From: CAIUKV01 sp041659105
GTDB taxonomy: Bacteria > Actinomycetota > Acidimicrobiia > IMCC26256 > PALSA-555
Assembly: GCA_041659105.1 (NCBI GenBank)
Contig: JBAZYX010000158.1
Coordinates: 1 to 5,324 of the forward strand
Length of the DNA: 5,324 bases
Reading direction: 5' to 3'
Part shown: piece after piece, positions 1 to 5,247 of the stretch
Numbering within the stretch: the first letter of the stretch is position 1
Layout of the letters: each line of letters opens with the position of its first letter
Translations under genes and position numbers: made by a program
The notes under the pieces: generated by a model
What the model was told of the DNA's origin: nothing
What the model saw: only the letters and a program-made list of their open reading frames with translations
Databases searched by the model: none

Positions 1-511
1 CTGCGTCGCGCGGGTCGACGCACACGGAGTGGATGCCCGCGTAGTCGTAGCCGCCGCCGCTCCAGGACGTGCGGCTCGGGTCGTCCCACAGCGACCGCAC
101 GAGCGACCACGAGTCGCCCCGGTCGTCGGACACGAACAGCCCGCCCGGGATCGTGCCTGCCCAGATCCGTCCCGGTGCGTCCGGGTGGCCGGCCTCGAGC
201 GTCCAGAGCAGCTTCGTGGCCCAGGGGATGGGGATCTGGCGGAACTGGTCGACCTCGACCTCGCCGTCGGGCTGGGGCGGGTAGGCGGGGCAGGTGATCT
301 CCGCCCACCCGCCGCCCGGGTCGCGCCGGTGCAGCTTCACGCCGAAGTGGCCGTGGTCGAGGGCGGCGTAGGTGGTGCCGTCGCGCGGGTCGTGGAGCAC
401 GGCCGTGACCGGGGACCCGAGGTGCGCGGCGTCGACGACCTCGTAGCCGGAGCCGGCGCGGTCGACGGTGAACAGGCCCTTGCGGGTGCCGACGAGGAGG
501 TGCTGGGCCAC
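1..511 (-). CDS. BNR/Asp-box beta-propeller protein (sialidase-like), 3' end cut by the window
   Basis: The first 170 residues of a minus-strand gene are present; the rest lies beyond position 1. Translation starts at GTG (511-509), with GGAG six bases upstream and no in-frame start nearby. The protein opens with a short beta strand followed by a GTRKGLF motif (residues 8-14), typical of soluble WD40/YVTN/BNR-like proteins often annotated as exo-alpha-sialidase or glycosyl hydrolase. An Asp-box of the form S-x-D-x-G-x-x-W lies at residues 128-135 (SDDRGDSW), after a blade segment reading GRIWAGT (114-120). No signal peptide is visible, so it is probably cytoplasmic. Asp-boxes mark the fold and not the reaction: sialidase activity is not shown, and the sialidase catalytic Arg triad cannot be assessed in a fragment. 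It lies 107 bp downstream of the MoaD-like gene on the same strand and may be co-transcribed with it. The fold is likely; the function is unknown. Confidence 0.8.
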   Translation of the reverse strand, partial: MAQHLLVGTRKGLFTVDRAGSGYEVVDAAHLGSPVTAVLHDPRDGTTYAALDHGHFGVKLHRRDPGGGWAEITCPAYPPQPDGEVEVDQFRQIPIPWATKLLWTLEAGHPDAPGRIWAGTIPGGLFVSDDRGDSWSLVRSLWDDPSRTSWSGGGYDYAGIHSVCVDPRDA

Positions 512-618
512 GGTGGACTCCGATCGGGGAGGGCTCGGGGAGGGGCGGGTGCCGGGTTGGGGCGCGCGGGTGGGACGCGGGTTCAGACGGCGCCGGGGCG
601 CCGCGATCATCGGTGGGG

Positions 619-888
619 TCAGCCGCCCGAGAGGGCCTGGATGACGTGGACCTCGCTCGCGGGTCCGACGACGTCGTCCATCACGGCACGGTGGGCGACC
701 TGGGTGCCGTCGACGAAGACGTTGACGTGGGTGCGCAGCCCGCCCTGCTCGTCGAGCACGTAGCCGCGCACCGCGGGGTGGAGGGCGAAGTAGGCGTCGA
801 GCGCTTCGCGGGCGGTGGCGGCGTCCACCGGCTCGGGCGGGCAGTCGACGTGGCGTTGCAGGTTCTTGGTGAAGTGGACGGTCGCCAC
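619..888 (-). CDS. MoaD/ThiS-family ubiquitin-like sulfur carrier protein
   Basis: This 89-residue protein has the size and layout of the MoaD/ThiS beta-grasp family. An N-terminal beta strand (ATVHFTKNLQRHV) is followed by a helix rich in Ala (about 22-36), the segment LRTHVNVFVDGTQV (51-64) and a C-terminal ALSGG. The terminal Gly88-Gly89 is the residue pair that family members use for adenylation and thiocarboxylate formation by an E1-like enzyme. No partner enzyme (MoeB/ThiF, MoaE or ThiG) lies in the window, so molybdopterin or thiamine synthesis cannot be assigned. Many actinobacteria carry such stand-alone MoaD-like proteins. The GTG start at 888-886 follows a TAAGGT hexamer by six bases, which suggests a leaderless transcript; AAGG in the same place could instead act as a weak ribosome binding site. 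The downstream neighbour on the same strand is the beta-propeller gene, a pairing I recall from other actinobacterial genomes but cannot check here. Confidence 0.88.
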   Translation of the reverse strand: MATVHFTKNLQRHVDCPPEPVDAATAREALDAYFALHPAVRGYVLDEQGGLRTHVNVFVDGTQVAHRAVMDDVVGPASEVHVIQALSGG

Positions 889-894
889 CGCCGG

Positions 895-900
895 ACCTTA
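895..900 (-). promoter_or_regulatory. -10 hexamer TAAGGT placed for a leaderless transcript
   Basis: Read on the minus strand, TAAGGT is followed by CCGGCG and then the GTG start of the MoaD-like gene. The hexamer fits the actinobacterial TANNNT pattern, and transcription would begin at or within a base or two of the start codon. No good -35 is seen: the hexamer 17 bp upstream is TGGTGC. The same TAAGGT appears as the -10 of the two plus-strand promoters in this window. Confidence 0.5.
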
Positions 901-944
901 GGACTGGCGCCGGCCGTGCACCACATCTCCACGAATCCGGCGCC

Positions 945-1302
945 GGGTTCTGGCTGACGCGCGACTACCTGCCGACGGTGGCCGACGCCGTCACCGGACA
1001 GGTCGCCTCCCGGAGATCCTCGGGGTGCTCGGCCCCGAGACCGTGGCGCGCCTTCCCGTCCCGCACGACTGCACCGACGGGTTCATGAGCGCATGTTGGC
1101 GCCGGCCCGAGGCCTACCTCGACCCGGGGTGCGGGCCGGGATCTCCGCGCTCGCCCTCCGGGACGAGGCCGAGCTGCGCGGGGGACTGGCGCGCCTCGCC
1201 GACGACCTCGCGTCCGGGGCGTGGCACGCGCGCAACGCCGATCTCCTCCCCCGGACCGAGCTCGATCTCGGCTACCGGCTGGTGGTGGCGGGGACCGCCT
1301 GA
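945..1302 (+). pseudogene. Decayed C-terminal fragment of a class I SAM-dependent methyltransferase
   Basis: Three reading frames in sequence give consecutive pieces of one protein type. From 948 the frame reads FWLTRDYLPTVAD. From about 1010 a second frame reads EILGVLGPETVARLPVPHDC and then TDGFMSACWRRPEAYLDPG. From 1129 a third frame reads VRAGISALAL, later GLARLADDLASGAWHARNADL and finally LDLGYRLVVAGTA, ending at TGA 1300-1302. PVPHDCTDGF, YWRRPEAYLDP-like and LDLGYRLVVA segments are, from memory, typical of the C-terminal part of actinobacterial class I SAM-dependent methyltransferases. The last frame change lies at the GGGG run at 1126-1129, where one more G would restore DPGVRAGIS. 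The first lies between about 985 and 1010. The SAM-binding N-terminal half is absent, since the MoaD-like promoter lies immediately upstream. The missing half argues for a true relic and not only base-calling errors. The left boundary is uncertain. Confidence 0.72.
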
Positions 1303-1343
1303 ACCGGACGGAGCGGGATCCTTCGCGCCCGGTCGCGCCCGCC

Positions 1344-1373
1344 TTGCATGGGTGAGGGCGCCCTTAGTAAGGT
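1344..1373 (+). promoter_or_regulatory. Promoter of the iron permease fusion gene
   Basis: The hexamer TTGCAT (1344-1349) stands 18 bp before TAAGGT (1368-1373), matching a sigma-70-like -35/-10 pair with an actinobacterial TANNNT -10. Transcription would begin near 1380, giving a leader of about 37 bases before the GTG at 1417. The -10 lies inside the iron-box candidate at 1368-1386, so a bound repressor would block RNA polymerase. Confidence 0.5.
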
Positions 1374-1386
1374 CTCCCTTACCTAA
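1368..1386 (+). promoter_or_regulatory. DtxR/IdeR-type iron box
   Basis: The 19 bases TAAGGTCTCCCTTACCTAA match the degenerate IdeR/DtxR consensus TWAGGTWAGSCTWACCTWA at 16 of 19 positions; the three mismatches are all in the centre (positions 7-9). The outer half-sites, TAAGGT and ACCTAA, are intact. A second overlapping palindrome, CCTTA-G-TAAGG, lies at 1362-1372, so CCTTA, TAAGG and CCTTA follow one another. This would suit two dimers on overlapping sites, as described for DtxR-family repressors. Its position over the -10 of an FTR1-type iron permease gene fits Fe(II)-dependent repression. The regulator gene is not in the window. Confidence 0.72.
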
Positions 1387-1404
1387 ATGCTGGGCAAGCG
1401 GAGC

Positions 1405-1410
1405 GGGAGG
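1405..1410 (+). promoter_or_regulatory. Shine-Dalgarno sequence that sets the permease start
   Basis: GGGAGG lies exactly six bases before GTG 1417-1419. The in-frame ATG at 1387 directly abuts the iron box, falls only a few bases after the predicted transcription start and has no ribosome binding site. FTR1/EfeU proteins normally begin with a few residues before the first helix and REGLE motif, as the GTG start gives (MLPTFVIGLREGLEA). Confidence 0.75.
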
Positions 1411-1416
1411 TTCGAC

Positions 1417-2985
1417 GTGCTGCCGACGTTCGTCATCGGGTTGCGGGAGGGGCTGGAGGCCGCGCTCATCGTGGGGATCGTTGCCGCGTTCCTCGTGCAG
1501 GAGGGGCGCAGGGACGCGATGCGGTGGGTCTGGGCCGGGGTCGCGCTCGGCGTGGGCCTGTCCCTGGCGGTGGGGGCCGGGCTCCGCATCGCCTCGGAGC
1601 AGCTGCCCCAGCGTGAGCAGGAGCAGCTCGAGACGGTCATCGCGCTCGTGGCGGTCGGCATGGTCACCTGGATGATCTTCTGGATGCGCAAGCACGCCGC
1701 GGGGCTGAGCGGCGAGCTGCGCACGCGCACCAGCGACGCGCTCGCCACCGGGTCGACCGCCGCGCTCGTGACGATGGCCTTCCTCGCCGTGCTCCGCGAG
1801 GGCTTCGAGACCGCGGTGTTCCTCGTGGCGGTGTTCAACGACGCCGCGAACCCGCGGGCCGCGGGCGCGGGTGCGCTGCTCGGGATCGCGGTGGCGGTGG
1901 TCGTCGGCTACGCGATCTACCGGGGCGGCGTCCACATCGACCTCGGGCGCTTCTTCAAGCTCACCGCCGTGGTGCTGGTGCTCGTCGCGGCCGGGCTGCT
2001 GAGCAGTGCGGTCCACACCGCGCACGAGGCCGGATGGTGGCACCTGATGCTCGGGCAGGCCGCCGACCTGTCGGCCGTCGTCACCCCCGGCACGGTCCGC
2101 TACGCCCTCGTGACCGGGGTCCTCGGGATCCAGGCGAAGCCGACGTGGGGCGAGCTCGCGCTGTGGTTGGCGTACGCGGTGCCCATGCTGATCGTGGTGC
2201 TGCGGCCGCGGACGCGCCGCCGCGAGGCGCGCGTCGGTGCGTCGGCGGCCGTGGCGGCAGCGGTGGTGGTCGCGGTGGTGGGCGTGGCCGTGATGGGCCT
2301 CGCGTCCGTCGCCGGAGCGGCGCAGACGGTGTCGGTGAAGCTCACCGACGCCGGCTGCCCCAAGCGGATCGAGGCCGCCGCGGGCCCGACGACGTTCTCG
2401 GTCCGCAACGTCGATGCGGCCGCGGTGACCGAGTTCGAGGTGCTCGACGGCAAGCGCGTCATCGGCGAGAAGGAGAACCTCACGCCGGGCCTCTCGGGAT
2501 CGTTCACCATCGACCTCGAACCGGGCCGCTACACGACCCTCTGCCCCAACGGCGACCGTGAGCGGGGCGTCCTGGTGGTGGCCGGCACGCCGACCGGGTC
2601 GACGGCACCCGCGGTGAAGGCCACGAAGGTTCCGGTGCGCCTGTCGGAGTTCTCGGTCACGCCGAAGCCCGCGTCGGTGGCGGCCGGCACCATCACACTC
2701 GTGGTGAAGAACGCCGGCGGGCTCGACCACGAGCTCGTCGCCGTGCGGACCGCCGATCCGACGCTCCCGACCGACGCCGAGGGTGCCGCGGTGGAGGACG
2801 GGATCCCCGCGGCCGACCAGCTCGGGGAGATCGAGGACCTGACGCCCGGATCGAGGACGAAGTTCGAGCTGGGCGCGCTCACGCCGGGCACCTACCTGCT
2901 GTTCTGCAACCTGGTGGAGCAGGACAAGACGGGCACCCTGGCCCACTACGCCCAGGGCATGCACGGGGTCCTCACCGTGCGCTGA
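1417..2985 (+). CDS. efeU: FTR1/EfeU-type iron permease fused to EfeO-like and second cupredoxin domains
   Basis: The 522-residue protein joins an iron-transport permease to an extracytoplasmic metal-binding module. Residues 1-265 are an FTR1/EfeU permease with about seven hydrophobic helices (near 4-27, 36-56, 71-90, 111-140, 147-167, 181-200 and 244-263). The two REXXE iron-binding motifs are at 10-14 (REGLE) and 127-131 (REGFE). After a basic stretch (RPRTRRREAR, 263-272) comes a further hydrophobic segment, 273-300, ending in AGA-A, which resembles the signal peptide of a once separate secreted protein. Residues 303-390 resemble the N-terminal cupredoxin of EfeO, with C314, an EFEVLDG segment, GEKENLTPG (350-358) and C376. 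Residues 403-522 form a second cupredoxin with plausible copper ligands H438, C497, H510 and M515. No M75 peptidase domain follows, and no EfeB peroxidase gene is adjacent. I infer ferrous/ferric iron uptake across the cytoplasmic membrane, with the cupredoxins oxidising or capturing iron. The iron box supports this. Confidence 0.9.
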   Translation: MLPTFVIGLREGLEAALIVGIVAAFLVQEGRRDAMRWVWAGVALGVGLSLAVGAGLRIASEQLPQREQEQLETVIALVAVGMVTWMIFWMRKHAAGLSGELRTRTSDALATGSTAALVTMAFLAVLREGFETAVFLVAVFNDAANPRAAGAGALLGIAVAVVVGYAIYRGGVHIDLGRFFKLTAVVLVLVAAGLLSSAVHTAHEAGWWHLMLGQAADLSAVVTPGTVRYALVTGVLGIQAKPTWGELALWLAYAVPMLIVVLRPRTRRREARVGASAAVAAAVVVAVVGVAVMGLASVAGAAQTVSVKLTDAGCPKRIEAAAGPTTFSVRNVDAAAVTEFEVLDGKRVIGEKENLTPGLSGSFTIDLEPGRYTTLCPNGDRERGVLVVAGTPTGSTAPAVKATKVPVRLSEFSVTPKPASVAAGTITLVVKNAGGLDHELVAVRTADPTLPTDAEGAAVEDGIPAADQLGEIEDLTPGSRTKFELGALTPGTYLLFCNLVEQDKTGTLAHYAQGMHGVLTVR

Positions 2986-2988
2986 GGT

Positions 2989-3017
2989 CGCCGCCTCGGC
3001 GCCGTACCCCCGCGGCG
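2989..3017 (+). terminator. Weak GC-rich stem-loops after the permease gene
   Basis: Just after the stop codon, CGCCG-CCT-CGGCG (2989-3001) can form a perfect five-pair stem. A competing stem pairs CGCCG at 3000-3004 with CGGCG at 3013-3017. There is no T tract, and in sequence this GC-rich such short stems arise easily by chance. They could still act as a terminator between the permease and the amidohydrolase promoter. Confidence 0.2.
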
Positions 3018-3058
3018 TCGAGGCGCGCGACCTTCCTTCCTCGGCGCGGGCGGGACGG

Positions 3059-3087
3059 TTGCCTGCCAATAGCACCGTGGGTAAGGT
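3059..3087 (+). promoter_or_regulatory. Promoter of the amidohydrolase gene
   Basis: TTGCCT (3059-3064) and TAAGGT (3082-3087) are separated by exactly 17 bp and stand out as AT-richer than their surroundings. Transcription would begin near 3094, inside the operator candidate that follows, giving a leader of about 64 bases before the ATG at 3158. This also argues against translation starting at the TTG at 3059, which is in frame but is the -35 element. Confidence 0.6.
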
Positions 3088-3102
3088 CCCAAGGTCTTTT
3101 GG
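3088..3102 (+). promoter_or_regulatory. Palindromic operator candidate CCAA-N6-TTGG
   Basis: Directly after the -10 hexamer the sequence reads C-CCAA-GGTCTT-TTGG, with inverted half-sites at 3089-3092 and 3099-3102. A dimeric repressor bound here would cover the transcription start. The block from the -10 to the end of the operator (3082-3102) is identical at 16 of 21 positions, without gaps, to 5246-5266 upstream of the alpha/beta hydrolase gene. The regulator family cannot be told from the site. Confidence 0.45.
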
Positions 3103-3110
3103 ATCGCATC

Positions 3111-3150
3111 CCGTTGCACCCCGTCGCTCCCCGTCGCACCCCGTCGCAGG
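3111..3150 (+). repeat. Four-copy 10-bp tandem repeat in the amidohydrolase leader
   Basis: Four consecutive 10-bp units read CCGTTGCACC, CCGTCGCTCC, CCGTCGCACC and CCGTCGCAGG. A weaker fifth unit, GGATCGCATC (3101-3110), precedes them. The last unit runs into the ribosome binding site AGGAGG (3148-3153), which stands four bases before the ATG at 3158. The array lies wholly in the predicted 5' untranslated region. Confidence 0.85.
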
Positions 3151-3157
3151 AGGTCCC

Positions 3158-4228
3158 ATGCCCCCGACCCGGCTCATCTCGGCCGACTCGCACGTGCAGA
3201 TCACGCACGACCAGGTGCTGGCCCACCTCGACCCGGCCCACCACCAGGAGTACCTCGACGGGGTGGCGGAGTTCGGGCGCCGGATGTCGAGCTCGGCCGC
3301 GATGAAGATGAACACCGCGATGCTCACGATGAACCCGCACCCCTCGGCCGGTCGCCCCGGCTACGGCGACCCCGCCGCGCGCCTCGCCGACATGGACGCC
3401 GACGGCGTCGAGGCCGAGGTCCTCTACTGCGAGGTGAGCGCGTTCCGGTACCTGTACCTGGTGAAGACCGCGTGGCGTGAGGCCACGCGCGCGTTCAACG
3501 ACGCGATGTGGTCGTTCGGTTCGGAGGACCCGAAGCGGCTGCTCGTGAACGCGCAGATCCCGATCCACGACGTCGACGCGGCGGTGGCCGAGGTGCGGCG
3601 GGTCGCCGAGCTCGGCTTCAAGTCGCTCCAGCTCCCGGTGTTCCCGGTGGAGCTGGGCCTGCCCGACTACTTCGACGAGCGCTACGCGCCACTGTTCTCC
3701 GTGATCCAGGACCTCGACCTGCCGATCTGCTTCCACATCGGGCTCAACACTCAGCTCGAAGACCTCATGCAACGCGATCCCACGCCGATGTGCGGGATCT
3801 TCGTGCCGATGACCGCGCTGTCGACCGGCGAGGCGCTGGGCATGCTCGTCCTCACCGGCGTGCTCGAGCGGTTCCCGCACCTCAAGGTGGTGTTCGTCGA
3901 GCCGGGCCTCGGGTGGGTGGCATGGTGGCTGTACATCGTCGACGACATGAACACGCGCCAGCAGTACGAGTTCCCCGAGCTCAAGGAGCTCCCGAGCTAC
4001 TACTTCCGGCGCAACGTGTCCCTCACGTACATCGAGGAGCCCGACGCCATCCAGCTGCTCCGCCACCGCATCGGGGTGGAGAACATCATGTGGTCGAGCG
4101 ACTACCCGCACCCGGTGTCGAGCTGGCCCCGTTCGCGTGCGCTGGTGGAGGAGCAGTTCCGGGGCGTGCCCGACGACGAGCGTGACCTCATCGTGTGCGG
4201 CAACGCCGCGCGCGTCTGGAACCTGTAG
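3158..4228 (+). CDS. Amidohydrolase 2-family metal-dependent hydrolase (TIM-barrel)
   Basis: The 356-residue protein has the size and motif order of the Amidohydro_2 (PF04909, ACMSD-like) group. Residues 7-14 read ISADSHVQ, containing the strand-1 D-x-H that starts the metal site (D10, H12). PICFHIG (189-195) supplies H193. FPHLKVVFVEPGLGW (239-253) has E248 where ACMSD-type enzymes carry His. MWSSDYPH (311-318) supplies D315, the expected catalytic or metal-binding Asp. GNAARVWNL closes the barrel. The second ligand of the usual strand-1 H-x-H pair is Q14. The protein has no signal peptide and is probably cytoplasmic. Members hydrolyse or decarboxylate varied small molecules, so the substrate cannot be predicted. 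The ATG at 3158 is chosen for AGGAGG four bases upstream; the longer in-frame opening to 3059 runs through the promoter and repeat. Its stop codon directly abuts that of the convergent alpha/beta hydrolase. Confidence 0.9.
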   Translation: MPPTRLISADSHVQITHDQVLAHLDPAHHQEYLDGVAEFGRRMSSSAAMKMNTAMLTMNPHPSAGRPGYGDPAARLADMDADGVEAEVLYCEVSAFRYLYLVKTAWREATRAFNDAMWSFGSEDPKRLLVNAQIPIHDVDAAVAEVRRVAELGFKSLQLPVFPVELGLPDYFDERYAPLFSVIQDLDLPICFHIGLNTQLEDLMQRDPTPMCGIFVPMTALSTGEALGMLVLTGVLERFPHLKVVFVEPGLGWVAWWLYIVDDMNTRQQYEFPELKELPSYYFRRNVSLTYIEEPDAIQLLRHRIGVENIMWSSDYPHPVSSWPRSRALVEEQFRGVPDDERDLIVCGNAARVWNL

Positions 4229-5197
4229 TCAGGCTCGCCGCGCCGCGAGCGCGTCGGCCCAGTCGGCGAGGCGGTCCCACAGCTCGGCGCGCCGGGCCGC
4301 GATGTTGTGCGCGTGACCCGCGCCCGCGAGGACGAACAGGGTGATGTCGCTCGCGTTCGGGAAGTGGCCCGGGATGCGACGCGGGTCGCCGGTGATGTCG
4401 CCGTCGCCCACGCCGAGGAAGACCGGCACGTCGATCGCCGTGAGCTCCGGTGCGGACGCGCCGGGGATCATGGAGGTGAGCCCGAGCAGCGCGAGCAGCG
4501 GCACCCGGGTTCCCCGCACCGCCTCCTTGACCGCCTCGGGCTCGGGTCCCCCCGAGAAGATCGACGTGGTGCTCCGGGGGAAGTCGGGGCGGGCGCCGGC
4601 GAACCGCGCCTGCACGAGCCCGGGGAGCGCGGCGCGCGCCGCCGCGGGGTCGTCACCCACGGCCCGCTCGTCGTCGGTGAGGAAGTCGACGAGCCCGCGA
4701 CCCGCGAACCCGAGCAGCGCGAGTGCGGCGAAGGGCCGGTGCCGGGCCTGCTCGTAGACGGTGAGCAGCGCCCCGGCCGAGTGGCCGACGCCGAGCGGGA
4801 CCGCGTTCGCGACCGGGCCGAGCCCGGGGGCGAGGGTGCCGGCGGCGAGGCGGTCGAGCACCGTCGCGGTGACCGCGGCCTCGATGTCGCCGAGGGCGTC
4901 GGGCGTCAGGGTGAAGGGGTCGTCGGGCACGTCGCTCGTGCCCACCCCCGGCGGGTCGCCGATCACCACGACCACGCCCCGGCCGGCCAGGTGCCGGGCC
5001 ATCGAGTAGCTCCCGTGCTCGGCGGGCACCGGGAGGTCGAAGTAGCGCCGGGACGAGTAGCCGCCGGGCAGGCAGAACGCGACGACCGGCGGGCGGTCGG
5101 CCGGGAGCCGGGCCGGTGCGAACACCTCGACGGTGCACTGGCCGACGCCCGGCGGCGCCACCTCCGACACGTCGATCCGGACCTCGGTGCCGTCCAC
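4229..5197 (-). CDS. Alpha/beta hydrolase
   Basis: The 322-residue protein shows the core of the alpha/beta-hydrolase fold. A strand and oxyanion-hole loop reads VVAFCLPGGYSSRRYFD (38-54), followed by VVVVIGDPPGVGTSD (75-89). The nucleophile elbow is GVGHSAGA (136-143), with Ser140 in G-H-S-A-G. A variable cap region spans about 165-250. VFLGVGDGDITGDP (259-272) offers the acid (D265 or D267), and FVLAGAGHAHNIA (288-300) offers the catalytic His (H295 or H297). There is no signal peptide. It probably acts as an esterase, lipase-like hydrolase or related C-C or ester-bond enzyme in the cytoplasm; the substrate is unknown. The GTG start at 5197-5195 follows AAGGGG by six bases; the ATG at 5222 is in another frame. 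It lies tail to tail with the amidohydrolase, and the two share an operator-like sequence upstream, so they may act on related compounds. Confidence 0.88.
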   Translation of the reverse strand: MDGTEVRIDVSEVAPPGVGQCTVEVFAPARLPADRPPVVAFCLPGGYSSRRYFDLPVPAEHGSYSMARHLAGRGVVVVIGDPPGVGTSDVPDDPFTLTPDALGDIEAAVTATVLDRLAAGTLAPGLGPVANAVPLGVGHSAGALLTVYEQARHRPFAALALLGFAGRGLVDFLTDDERAVGDDPAAARAALPGLVQARFAGARPDFPRSTTSIFSGGPEPEAVKEAVRGTRVPLLALLGLTSMIPGASAPELTAIDVPVFLGVGDGDITGDPRRIPGHFPNASDITLFVLAGAGHAHNIAARRAELWDRLADWADALAARRA

Positions 5198-5241
5198 GGC
5201 GTTCCCCTTCGCAGGCCTGCATCCCGTCGGGCCAAAGGCTT

Positions 5242-5247
5242 ATCCTA
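5242..5247 (-). promoter_or_regulatory. Possible -10 hexamer (TAGGAT) of the alpha/beta hydrolase gene
   Basis: On the minus strand TAGGAT lies 44 bases before the GTG start, within the only AT-richer patch of the upstream region. It fits TANNNT and would give a leader of about 37 bases. No -35 is recognisable: the hexamer 17 bp upstream is CGCCCC, so the gene may depend on an activator or a different sigma factor. Confidence 0.35.

Noticed and set aside
589..602. GGCGCC-GG-GGCGCC repeat between the MoaD-like and beta-propeller genes
   Set aside because: The loop would be only two bases, there is no T tract, and such GC palindromes are common at this base composition; it is not convincing as a terminator.
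29..763. Plus-strand open frame of 244 codons at the left end
   Set aside because: It lies opposite the beta-propeller and MoaD-like genes, has Arg/Ala/Gly-rich low-complexity content and lacks recognisable motifs.
1025..1675. Plus-strand open frame of 216 codons overlapping the permease start
   Set aside because: Only its first 35 or so codons resemble a methyltransferase, as part of the relic. The rest is Arg/Ser/Gly-rich readthrough across the iron promoter and into the permease gene in another frame.
1114..3327. Minus-strand open frame of 737 codons opposite the permease gene
   Set aside because: It is antisense to a convincing FTR1-cupredoxin gene, is rich in Arg, His, Gly and Pro with no domain-like pattern, and crosses two promoters and the repeat array. 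Such long mirror frames are expected in very GC-rich DNA.
2972..4111. Minus-strand open frame of 379 codons opposite the amidohydrolase
   Set aside because: It is a His/Arg/Val-rich mirror of a gene with clear catalytic motifs, and its end covers the amidohydrolase promoter.
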